From Bimastos eiseni (taxonomy: Eukaryota > Annelida > Clitellata > Crassiclitellata > Lumbricidae), in contig OY365810.1 of the NCBI GenBank assembly GCA_959347315.1, positions 29,969,385 through 30,033,384 on the forward strand: 64,000 nucleotides of DNA. Reading direction: 5' to 3'. This document shows positions 1-12,100 of the stretch, one piece after another. Position 1 is the stretch's first letter. Every line of letters starts with the position of its first letter. The notes under the pieces are model-generated. The model saw only the letters and a list, made by a program, of their open reading frames with translations, ran no database searches and had not been told where the DNA came from. The position numbers and the translations under genes are program-made.

Positions 1-231
1 AGAATGAAGATGGTAAAAGCCGCCAGGGCACATAACCGAAAGGACGCCAGACGGGGATGCGAAGAATCAATATACGAAGAGGAGGCCAAGAGACGTAGAT
101 TGGGTTCGTTCAGTGAGGACGTAGATGGGCAAAGAAGGGTCACCCAAATATGAGGAAGGCTTATGTTATACTCAATACGGACATTCCCATCAAAATATGA
201 TGCATTTGTTATGCGAATGTTAAATGACTTT

Positions 232-325
232 GTCTAAACGTTATGCAATTGTTTACAAGTCTTGTGAGCAACTGTGCGTTTGCTGGTAGGCTAATACAGG
301 AGATTTTTATTACTTACTTACTTAC
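232..325 (+). repeat. SINE-like 3' end with TTAC-repeat tail, copy 1
   Basis: The segment around GTGCGTTTGCTGGT followed by a TTAC tandem tail is repeated in diverged form at 53080-53157, also ending in TTAC repeats. A shared non-coding segment ending in the same short tandem tail is the usual signature of a SINE or LINE 3' end. The family is not recognised. Confidence 0.45.
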
Positions 326-1670
326 ACAGCTTTTTAAAGACAGACTAAATCTCCAGTCGTCTGTGTGACAAGATAACAGCAGTGTGTTAACTCCCTCTGT
401 GCATGGGAGACGACATCACCAAAGAGCTCCTCCACCCGGGCGTAGAACCTCTGCAGGATCGACAGAGCAGCTAGCCAGGTACCATGGTTTTATAAAAGGC
501 CCGAAAACAGCGAAGACATACGTACGTCCGTTCAAGCCATGTTGACAATCATATGGCCATACAATGATTAATGATAATAATTGACATTTTTTGTTTATCT
601 TCAAACTTACGAACCACAGTAGCTATGAGTGCAGACAGAGTATGAACGAATTATGACAAATTATCACAGACGTCGAATTAAACTTTTAGCAGCCATGCAA
701 CATTGTATAAGCTCTACCTATAATCTAACAAACGCCACCTAGCGAAAGAAGTACTAGTCAACCGTGCCGAGTATAGGCAGTATACGGGTCTCGAACTCCT
801 CAAATCTGCGTCCCAGTATGTAATCCATTACTCTGCGGGTCCTCCTTAATTGGTCATTATTACTGGTCTTTATAACATCGTAGGGTCTAATGGTCTGTCA
901 AGAGACACAGATACTAAAAGTTACCACCAATAATCAAACTTTATTTAAAGGCGCAGTTTTGGAATTGGAAGGACTTAAAAATTATTTACATGACCCTGAG
1001 GTCAGAGGAGCATTAGGCCATATCGGCAGGGGCTGATCAGAGGCGGCGATAGAAATTCTGAGGCCAAACAGAACTTTTGAATTAGGTATTGTGTTTTTTT
1101 ATACGTAACAATTTTATACGTCACAATTTTAGTTTTTTACTGTTACAGTTTACAGTTAGATTGATTACGTTATTTGTAGCTAATTAGAATATTAGAATAA
1201 TTAGAATAGTGAATGCACATGCAGCACTAGGCTATGTGCAAGGCTTGTCATAGGCCATATATATAGTCTTCATTCTACAGTCTACAGCGCTCAGATGTGC
1301 ACACGCTATATAGTTATATCTAAACAATTATAATGTAACAGGTAGACCGAAGAAGGGTATGAGATGTTTTTGGGTCGCAATTTAGTGCCCGGTGTTTGCG
1401 AGTGTGTTTACTTCAAGAGTTTGTAAAATCAAAGAAACGTACAGACGATCATTACAAAATCTAGGGTTTTCAAGCCCTGCTGTAGGCCTAAGGCAGAGCA
1501 GTCACGGGCATCTAGCCCAAACGATCTTTACTTTACGCATCAACTGTTCTGGATTCTGCTCCAGCGAAATCGTTTGTTGGCAATAGTCTATGCTCTACCC
1601 TCTTAAGTTAATTGCGAGTCCGGTCCAGGCTCCTATAGTCTCCAGGTCTCAGGACAATTGCACCACTCTA

Positions 1671-2046
1671 CAGGGACGTCATTTGGGGGAGGGAGCAGTT
1701 GCCCCCTTGAATTTTCAGATTTAGATTATAGTGCGTTCAAATTTCCATACAAGGTCATAATTAATTTAATAGCCATATCAATAATAAGTCTCATCGAATT
1801 TCATTAATATTAGGCCTATATAATTTATATCATATCACAGGTGCCTATAATTGAATAGTTTCACTTTTAAAATTGTATATGCGTTCTTGCCGATAGAAGA
1901 GTTAACAAATCAAATCCTTTTGTAGACCTACCACTGAAAACGTAAAAACCAAACCAAACCAAATTTAAAACAACTCCCCTTTTCTCTCTGTCGCCAGAAA
2001 AATTTTTGCTTGCCCCTCTCTGAAAAACGCTGAAATGACGTCCCTG
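1671..2046. mobile_element. Probable hAT-type MITE, 376 bp
   Basis: The ends form a perfect 14-bp terminal inverted repeat, CAGGGACGTCATTT at the left and its reverse complement at 2033-2046. CAGGG-type ends and the short non-coding interior fit a non-autonomous hAT element. I could not see a clean 8-bp target duplication, so the superfamily is inferred from the ends alone. No transposase-like frame is present. Confidence 0.6.
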
Positions 2047-3080
2047 TCTATCTGGCCTTTCTGTAGACCGAAGTGCAAACACGTGCGATCACAGAACTCC
2101 GATCGACGCCAGTTTACAAATTGCGTTGGTAGGATTGCTCTAGGCCTATTACCCAATAAGAGAATCTGAGAGCCGAGCCGAGTTTGCCAGCGTCGTAAGG
2201 AAAAATCAATCAAATAGCTAATATCGCAAGAAAAAAGTAGGCCCACATAGGCCTACGATAGGCCTATAGACATAGGCTATGTTCACACTCTTTATCCCCT
2301 AGAGCTTCTTTAATTACTGTAGCCGAAAAGTAAAATGACATGTATAGGCCTCAAAATTTATTAATGAAATTAATATTTTAATATAAAATTAATAATTAAT
2401 GAAAATTTATTAAATATTTATGAATTTCTTGCCAATTACTTTTTGTCGCCTTACACCATATGTTGCATTAGGCCTACACAATAATATTATGCATAATTGT
2501 CTATAATAATCATAGGCTATTATGTATACAATCGATCCCGTTACTCTGCTGTTGAACTGTTATGAAAATTATAAGATCAGCAATGAACAGGTGGCGCCAC
2601 AAATCAAACTATTAATGGAAATATACACCGTTGTGTTATCTGGCAGGTGGTGCTTTGTTAACAGCGTTGAGTACGGCGTTTCGAGACGTTTAAATTTATA
2701 TAAAATCAAATTCTTCAAATATATTTTTTTGAATATATATATATTGACTTAGAAAACAACGAATGCATTAACTCATCGCATAATCTGTTAAGTCAAGACG
2801 GCTTTAGTTATTTTCGCTTCCAAGAATGGGTCCTTGCATAGGCACCACTGGCATCGCTCACTAAGAAGTACCTGAACTATATTATGTGTTAGAGACTGCT
2901 GTCGACAGAGGATTAATGGGATTACGCGCGATGTTGCGGAATTATTTATGAATCTACGTTGCGCAGTGTGTGATGAGATATTAATTGATGTTCGAATTAA
3001 TTTGTCTTGCAAGACTCCGCAGAGGGGTGCTTCAACCGTGCTTGTTTCTTCAGAGCCGATTTCTTGAGAACTAGGCTAAG

Positions 3081-3144
3081 ATGGATCGCATCATGTTAAT
3101 TCTGATTTTGCTTCTCGATTTCACCATGTTATTTGCTGATCCAG
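3081..3144 (+). CDS. neo1/dcc: Receptor exon 1: start codon and signal peptide
   Basis: This exon encodes [20 protein letters not shown] followed by P and the first base of a phase-1 codon. It is a classic signal peptide: one positive charge, a hydrophobic core, and small residues near the likely cleavage site. The donor is CCAG/GTGAGA. The next exon in phase is more than 10 kb away. The exon is assigned by its position, phase and signal character, since signal peptides are not conserved in sequence. Confidence 0.78.
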
Positions 3145-6100
3145 GTGAGATTGGCATGTCTTATTTTCATGTATTGCCAAGAGTTCTAAGATATTAAACC
3201 TAACAACTTCACACTCGTTTATTTAATTGTGCTTGTTCCAGAGGAGCACAAAACATTTGACAATATTGTAGCTTTGATGCAATTGCTGAGCTAAACGGCA
3301 AGCTTGAACTATCGGGTTCATGAATTTCTGGGAGTCAAACGATATCTTTTGGTGTGCTGCGCGGAAAGTGCCGTGAGTTCTGATGATTACACTAATCCTG
3401 ATCCTCACTGACCATCAAGACACCAGTAAACCTAACCTGTCTGACTCATTATGCCTAACCTGTCCCTACGGTCGCCCAGTTGGTATAAGCACCCGATACT
3501 GCAAGTTTACTGACTAGACAGTAGGGATGAACAGAAACTGTTCAGAAACTTGGTTCATAGTGCACATAGAACGTTGGGTATGATTTCACTATGATGCGAC
3601 AATTGATCGATGTCTTGGGCATTTTGGTTATCGCGCTATAGAAGTCACTAGATTTATCAGCGTGACTATAAGTACAAATGCTGTTATTTTTATTTATTTA
3701 CAAAACAACAATCGATTTAACTAAAAATGCAAATGCTGTACTGTTAGTGCTTACAAGTTACTACTTCCTAGTGTTAACTAAGGCAAAACTAAATAATTCA
3801 TTAAAGTTGTGCAAACTGATAATCTAAACATCAAGAGAATGAAACTTTTTGTAAATATTCTAAACTCGGACTCTACAAATCCAGTGCAGAAAACTCGGAC
3901 TTGGCAAGAAATTCAAACTTGGTTCATCTTTAATTAGATTAGGTGAACAGTTCTAGGGTTAGACGTCTGTTTAGCTTGGGTGCATTCCTGACTGCTTCTG
4001 CCCAACAGAGCAGAACTGTGTTTATTTGTATCTGGAAGTGGTTGATGTTGATTAAGGAAACATCTGAAGAATCTGACTTTGTGCAAAATGATATTTGGCT
4101 ATTTGTGTACAGGGGTGTATGTATTTTCGTATGTGTGTTTGTGCATGTGTGTGTGTGTGTGTATGCATGTCGATCAGGTTGCCTGTGAAGAGCCTCTTGA
4201 AATACCTCCTGATAGCCTGAGTGCTGCTGTAGTGCAGTGGCAACAGTCAATTGATCATCTAAGTGCCGACTGTGATTGTCGAGTGATGCTTACTTTAGTG
4301 AAGAAACTTTGGACTGGGGATTCAGGGCTGTGGAGCCCTTTTCACTATTGTCATACTTGTGGGCTTTATGTATTCCCTACCCCTCTTGTTGACACTGTAT
4401 GCAAGTGGAGTTTTTTTGCAAACTACCCATCTTGTTCTCTCTCCATGTAATTGAATTCTCTGGAATACTTACCCCGTTCATTATCATTGTATGCAGGTGG
4501 GATTTTTTTGACAACCTACCTTGTTCCACTGTAAGCAAGTAGGGTTTCTGGACCATGTACCCCTAATCCTTCTCAGAATAGGCAAGTGGAGACAGTCACT
4601 GGCCCTCTCTTGCATGCTTTTAGATATTGACTCTGAAATGCAGGTGTTGACAGTGCTGAAATATCCTCTGTATGTGTGTTTTTGAGAATGGAGGCTAACC
4701 TGGTGTGAACCTGATGATGCTAGGGAAACAGCCTCCCCGCAGACTTTTATAGTTACTAACTGAACAGTGAACATTGTTATCCAAGTACTTGACCACGTTC
4801 ACTGTACATTGGCTTTGCATGTCTTTGCTATTTAAACTCTGACAGCTGAGCATTCAGATGTGCTGGTCTCTTAGATGGGTAGGTCCATCAGAGCCACGAT
4901 ACACAGGCTGTTGATGTGTTTATTTTACTTGATCTGAAGGTGATTTATTTGGAGCAGTTCACCCTAAAGGCCTATGATGGATCTGTGTTTGGTGCATAGA
5001 AGAAGCTGGTGTTTAGTGGCATCTGTTGGACTTTGATCTGGCATTTACTGGTTGACTCTAGTCTGACTGGTGTCTCATTCACATTCTTGCTCATGCACCT
5101 TGGTTAACTAATTTGTAACTGAATAAGCTCAGGCACAAAAGACTAATTAACCTGTAGTCATATTATCTCAAAGGTGCAGGAAGAAGGCTTCTTCTTAGTT
5201 TGAGTGTCCATTGACTGGTGTTGGATCTCATTGGAGCAACAGCGTACATACGACTGTGGTGCAGAAATGACAAAAGCAGAAGAGCATTAAATTATGGACT
5301 TAAGTTTTGACATTAATTGATTTTGAGCTGTGTGTATGATGTTGAGATGTCTAGTACAGTGCCATGGGCTCCTTTACTGAACCTAGGAGTATTAGATCAC
5401 ACACAGCTGGTGTAATACGCAGTATTACCAGTCATACAGAAGCAAATGGACAGGTCTTTGTCAAGGAACATGTCAAAGATGATTGGAGTAATCAGTTGCT
5501 GTTATTACATTGGGTGCCAAAAGCATAACTAAAATTGGAAAAAAATAAATCCTTGGCCTTAGTCTGAAGTCTTTCAGAAGAGTAATGAGAAAAAGGAGTG
5601 AACGGGTCACTGGGCATATTTAGATGAATTTGTAATTTGGTGTAGTTACTCTGCTTCATTTTGTGTGCTGTAATGACAAACATGAAAATAGTTCCTGCTT
5701 TCAAATCACTTTGTGTTCCAACTCCAAGTTCTAACTTCTTACTGTACTATTTTAATACAGAGACAGACTGGCATGAATTGGTGAGCACCAGTACTGCACC
5801 ACATAGTGGAACAGAGTTGATCTAGTCGACAACAGTGACAGCTGTATAACAGAAATTAATTAATTAAAATATTAAGTAAAATGCAATATTTCTTTGCATT
5901 GTTTACATTTATTGAAGCATTACTGGATGAACCACAAACTATGAGTATGTTGACTTCATCTGCTGTTCTGGGGTGTTGTACAGAAATGCTGCTCGATTGT
6001 GATTGGAAATAATTGGAAATTGTGCATGTGGGCTAACCCAGAATGGAAGTGCGATCCTAATCGAATTGTTGTTGACGTTCAGTAAATCAGGGACAGGCTT

Positions 6101-9100
6101 CGTTTATCGCTTGGCACTTGGATAAACAGTTCATGGTGGGAGGGAGCGTGACTGGTCTTTGGAGGGCATCATTCTCCAGGTCAGACTGGAATGGGAATAG
6201 GAGAGTAGGTGCTGGTCGTTTTGGCAAGTGGTCAGAGTAAGTGGTGATGCTATTCTAGCATTCACTCTATGGTGTCATTATCATCATTGCTCTTCCCCAC
6301 TTCCACAGACATGTCATCATCATCGTCATCGCTACCATTTTGATCGTTGTCATCACCTCCATAAGCTTTAGCCATTCATTGAACCCAGATATTTATTGCA
6401 GTTCAATTTGTTGATCAGCTTTGACGCTTTTCAAGAATGGAACTAAGCTTCTCATATATAATATGAAAATCTGCTTGGCCAGAATTTGAACCTGTCGCTT
6501 GTGCTATTTCAGTTATATTTTGACCTCGGAGTGAATTCAAGTGTAATATAATTTCACACTGTCCAGAAAATTCCATGCTGTTCAACAACCATGTGTGAAT
6601 CTATTTTTGTGCAGAGAAAGGCTGTTGTGAATTTGCATTGATTACATCTGGATGTCATGTGGCTACAGATGTGGAAGAATGAATGCCAACAGGAGATAAG
6701 GATCCAGTTTTAAATGCAGAACTACCCAGAGACAGATAAAGAGAGTCATGGAGAGGGAAGCATGAAGAGAGACACAGAGATGGATGAAGGCAAAGAGAGA
6801 AGACACATATGAAGAGAAAGACAGAGACAGAGATGTAGGCTGAGAGGGAAGTGATGGGATCAAGAGAAAGACTCTTAAGAATGCTCCCTTGATAGATAAA
6901 GACTGTTTCTGGAAGTGATCTAAGCTTGTAATAGGAAATTGTTGAACTCTAATACGATAATAGGAAATTGGATAATAGGAATTTAGATATACAAGACTGT
7001 GACCCAAGTACTTATTCATTTACTAATGTGACAGAAGGTTGGAAGATTTGCAATGAAAGGTTCAGTTTGTTGTAATTAAGAGCCCAGTTTCTGATTTTGT
7101 ATTACTAGATATATAATATATATGTTGTATGTGTGTGTGTCTGTTTTGGTTTGTGTGTGGATAAATGGTCTTTCTTTAGCAGTGAACAGCCTCAATTTGT
7201 GGCTGCTGGTGTCGGTGAGTGACCTTTTTAAATTGGAAACTGTTGCTAATTGACTTGACCTTCTATGTGACCTGATCTTCTGTTAACCTTGTTTCTTAAA
7301 GACAAATAATGGCTTTTGCTTTAAAGACATAAGCTCCTCTTCAGTAGGACGGTTGCTTTCACTGTTGAGATGTAAATGTTGGACTGCATGCATCATTGTA
7401 GAGGAGATGCAATGTAGGTTGAACTTTGTCACTGCCTGTACTCATTAGTGCCAGTCCCAACTTGAGTTAAGGAGGGGATGATACTAATCATCTCTTTTAC
7501 GACTCAGCATCCTTAAATGCAACTGTTACCAGCCAACAATGCAGGTTCTTTGGATTACCATTTAGCAAATGGTCTGTTAATGTTCTAGGATAGGACACAC
7601 GCTTTGCAACTGCTATGCCTTCTCTACCGTGAAATCTGCCCACAGCTGTGGAACATCATTGGAGTTTAACTAATTGAGACCAGCTCTGTAAGCTGGATCT
7701 AGCCAGAGGCATTCTCCCAAGAGGTTAAACTAACACCCAGTGAATGATCATTAAGGTTTGCCAGGTTCTGAGAGCTCAGTTCACTTGCCATGTGAAGGAC
7801 TCCCACAAACACAAACTGATTCTTTACCATAGAAACAGCCTACAGCACAATCTCTGCCACCACCAGCAGCTGTTGGAACTTGGTATGGTAGGAACCGGTT
7901 GGGGTCTTGATAGCCATATTTGAGATAGAAATTGAGTCAGCTGTCCCAGTTTCTTCTTCTACTCCCAACGAACCGTTTGCTAGCTGAGACCTACAGTGGT
8001 GAAACTGTATAGATTGTGGCACATAAGTCCTAATTTGGGTCTTAGCTAGCCATCCATGAACAGGTGGAAATTGTTTTGGAAGTGATTGATGGGTTGTTGA
8101 AAGAAGCAAAGTTCACCTCAAGGATCATTTGCTAATTAATTATAGAAGGAGTTGTTTGAGTTTAATGTGATATGACCTATATAATCCAATCCTCCCATCA
8201 TCTGAAGTTAACAGTTTTGTTGTTTGTATCAATGTTTATGTAAAGCAAAACTATTATAAATTTGATCAAAACCATTTGGTATTGGGTGGGGACATTGTCA
8301 TCGAACTCACATGGTCACGGCTTCTTACACTTGCAGCGTTGATAGGTCATGACTTTGGCTCTAATTCATCAACATGTTGCAAACATCATGTTTGTGCTAT
8401 ACCCAAACTGATGTTTGTATAACTGTCCACTCTTCACGCATGTGAGAATGATTCAAATAAAATAAACTTCTGACTTGAAATGGAAGTGGAGTTCCTATAT
8501 AGTTTAGTTGTACGCTTGCCTTCTATCATTTTATCTGATGGACATTATGTGAAAGTCATTGAGCTGTGAATCACTTTGCAAACAAATGCATTTGCCTCAC
8601 TGAGTGGTTCTTAATTGTCTTAAGAACCTCTCCACCTCTTCAAGTTGTTTGTCTACTCTGCAACTAAACCTTAACATTTGCATCTCAAGCTTCTTCAGCT
8701 AGTGCAAGCTTCTTGTGTAATTAATTAATTAATTTTTGTACGAAGTGTTTTTATCTCTGTTGTCCCACGACAATTTATTTAAGTTCAATCCAGACACTTG
8801 CTGAAGACCGCTGTTGATTATGAACATTTGACAATACGAATCAACAACAATGAATATCGAACAATGCCTGCTCTTGTATCTCTCTTCATGGCTTTTTGTT
8901 GTTTACTTGTTGAAAGATGCTATTATTAATGGACCAGACTTCTGGTGGTTGAAGAATGTCTTGTGGATGTGTTTTCTTGTGACCGTTGGCTCTTAACGCC
9001 GTGCATTCATTCACAATAGTCGGTCTCTCCATCAGGACTCTCTGCCTCCTGCTCCTCATGTTTACAACTCTTCCACTAAGACTATTTCAAATTACTGCTC

Positions 9101-12100
9101 TCAACTGAACACTTGTATCTTCCATTCTGTTAGCAATTCTTTGTGCATACCTGATGTCAGTGTGCACTGCAAAACTCTGTAAGAAGGATACTATTATCAA
9201 ATGACAGTTGTATTTTATTGTAATATTGCTTCTGGCTATGTGATTATGTAATATATGTTTGCATGGCTGGCGGGCATAGCTGCCCTTCGCCTGCAAATTG
9301 ACATTACTTTTTCATTTCTCTGCTTCCAAAAATTGGAATGCCACGAGACTAAGCCAGCAAAGCCACATATTTGCTTATACTGGAACCACATGTGATGTCC
9401 AACAGAGTTCCATTAAAGAGGAATCTTTTTTTCTTCTGATTGTTGGCGCTGTACAGGAAACCAGAGTTAAGGAGTACGTGAAGCCTTCTCTATACTGTAG
9501 ATAGTTTGTCATCTGAATTAAGACTGCTTGTAAACACAATGCAACCTGCCCGTTGGGGATTCCCACAGATACACAGGGTCAGACAGCAGCAGCCAGCGGG
9601 CAGCTGATGTGCAATTTGCAGAGGGGGTGATCTCAGTCCACCCCTCGAAATCCTGAGAAAAATTGGTTTGCGTTGCGGGTCATTGCTCCGGTTTGCCTTG
9701 AGGATATGGCATCCAAGGAAGCCGTATGCTCGGCTGGTCATGCATTATTCTTTTTATGACTTTGAGACTGCTATATGACATCAAGACTGCAATTCTTTCC
9801 TTGCTTACTCAAGCAGGTGAGGCTTTGGATTTTGTCTCTGGTTTAGTAGTAGATCAGTAGATCATTTGTTATGGGGTTGGGTGTGTTTTCAGGTTAGACA
9901 TAAACTTTAAATCAATTGTGTCTCATGTTTTGACAGACCTTGGTGTAGCTGTTCATCAAAGCTCGTTTGGCTTTTGCTTGGGAAATTTGACTGTTTGTGT
10001 ATGTTTAGAAAGCTTTTATGTTTTGTGGAAAATAGACAAATATTGGGGAATTTCCATGTGAAAACAACTTGGCAGTGGCAGTTTGTGAAAGTCTGCTGAG
10101 CTGTCTTGAAATATGAAAGTTTTGTGATGTAATTATTTGTTAATATAACAAATATATCACTGTACCCTCTTTTTCATTTATTATCATAAGTGTTTGATTA
10201 ATTGGCTTTAGATGCTTTTCATTTAGGGTGTGAGCAGGTCAATGCAGTAGCAGACTTTTACGTTTTATGAAGTTTATGCTGCAACATAGTTTAGTTGTTT
10301 TGATTTTGTAGGGGTTTTGCAGTTGTGTCTGTAAGTTGAGTAGTTTCTATGAAATTATTTGATAAGATATTTTAAATTATGGTGTTAATTTAAGTCCAAA
10401 TGAAGTTTTAAGATGATCCCATTCCCCATACACAGTTTTGTGCGGGTTTGTTCTATTGACTACGATGCTTCTATAATAGACGCAGCCAATACGTGCACAG
10501 CACATGGTCAGGTAACAGTTAGGCTTCTTCTTTTGAAGTTAACAGTTGACTCATTGCCATGATTCAAGCTGTTCACGTTGTAAAGCGTGTTTCCTATGTA
10601 GCTGTTGGCTTCTGAAGTTGTTTACATTGGCCTTGGTGCTGCTGAGAATTGTGAGTTACATACAGCTGTTGTAAGAGAGCTCGAACATTGTAGAAGCAGG
10701 CAGTACATCACGATCTTCTGTAGGCATTGTAATACAAGCTCTGTACATGGCCTCCGTCAGGTTGTTCTTGTTGACGGTTCCATCGTGCTCTATCAGTCTG
10801 TGCCTGGTTCTCTCTGAAAGTGTCTATAGGGTCCTGTTGGATTGACATCAGTGCACCTTCAGTCATCCTCCTTTGGACCCACAGAAGACACCTAAGTGCT
10901 TTGATTGCCATTGCACTTTCCATGCAGTAGATTCAAGGTTAATAGATACTGGCTTGTAAGATGTAAACAAAGCTCAGTCTGAAGTATCTGTAGGTCTTGT
11001 TCTGGACAGCAGTCGTTGACTTGTTTGACTCTGGTGATTGTCTTCCGACTCCTCAGTACTTTGGATAGCTTTTCAGAAGAGCACTTTCATCCTCTCCATT
11101 TGATTGTCCAAGTTCGGGCTGCACAGATATTTAAACGTTGAACCAGTCTATGATTGTGTTCTAATTCATACCCTATGCTATTGTGAATCAGGTTGCTAAA
11201 CTTTGGTAAGCCTGACTAGTGATGCTTTTGTCCGTTTAGGGCTTTTATCCACAGTTATGATCTAGTATTCAGCTCAACATTGCATTAATACATGTCCTTT
11301 AGAGCAACAAAGGGAAGTGTCCAATCACATGTGTAGTGAAACTGACTGTACTGGACTGATTTCCACAGTGATGTGTCCATTTATTACTTCTATTTTGGCC
11401 AGAACTACTCATGCACTTTGTTTTGTCAAGATTGTTTCATTGTACTTTGGTTATTAATAACCTTTGTTTAGTAATAGTCCTTGATATGCTTTTGCCATTT
11501 ACATGTATAATACAGCACCATGAGAAGGAAATTATCTAGAAATTGCTAGGTAATTTGTCTGGTAGAGACTCTGCACTGATACTGGCCCTGTGATGTGTTT
11601 TGCCTAGGGAATAAACCACTGGCTTTGATTTGAGATGATAAATTGTTGAGTGTTGATACATGTATTTCTTTCCGTCATAATTTATTTTCTGCTTTATCTG
11701 AAGTTGGTCCATTCTGCCGGTTTGGTGCTGCCAGATTGGCCATGGCTATGGTGAAGTGCTTGAGGTGCATTCATTTTTCATTCTTGTGTGGCTCTGGATA
11801 ATGTTGAGACAACATAATATGCAGGAGAATATGCTGCCATTCAGTGGTAGATATCGTGGAGTGAAACTTCTGATATCAGGGTCATTTCATTGCTGCCTCA
11901 TGGCCAGGGACTATTAATAATAATAATGATATTCCCATAGCGCCGTTGGGGGTCGCTGGTTGTGTGAGGAAGGAAGTGGTGACTGGTAGTGTATTGAGGA
12001 AGCAGAAGCCATAAAACATGAGATGGAGATTGATAGTGACCTGGGAGAGGTGCATCCTAGGGCATTTTATGGGAAATTCCTTCTCCTCTCTTCTGCTCTT

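Larger units (their letters stand above)
1..3080. other. Upstream region of the DCC/neogenin-like gene
   Basis: I see no convincing protein-coding exon here. Short open frames occur on both strands but lack splice context or recognisable domains. The stretch holds a SINE-like tail ending in TTAC repeats near 232-325, a probable hAT-type MITE at 1671-2046, and many copies of a short AGGCCTA-like word around 2230-2480. The promoter and 5' UTR of the receptor gene must lie here or further upstream. A candidate last 5' UTR splice acceptor is the TTTCTTCAG ending near 3050, which is inference only. Confidence 0.5.

Noticed and set aside
9490..9741. 83-codon minus-strand frame in a GC-richer patch of intron 1
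   Set aside because: No recognised domain, no splice context and it lies within the receptor's first intron on the opposite strand.
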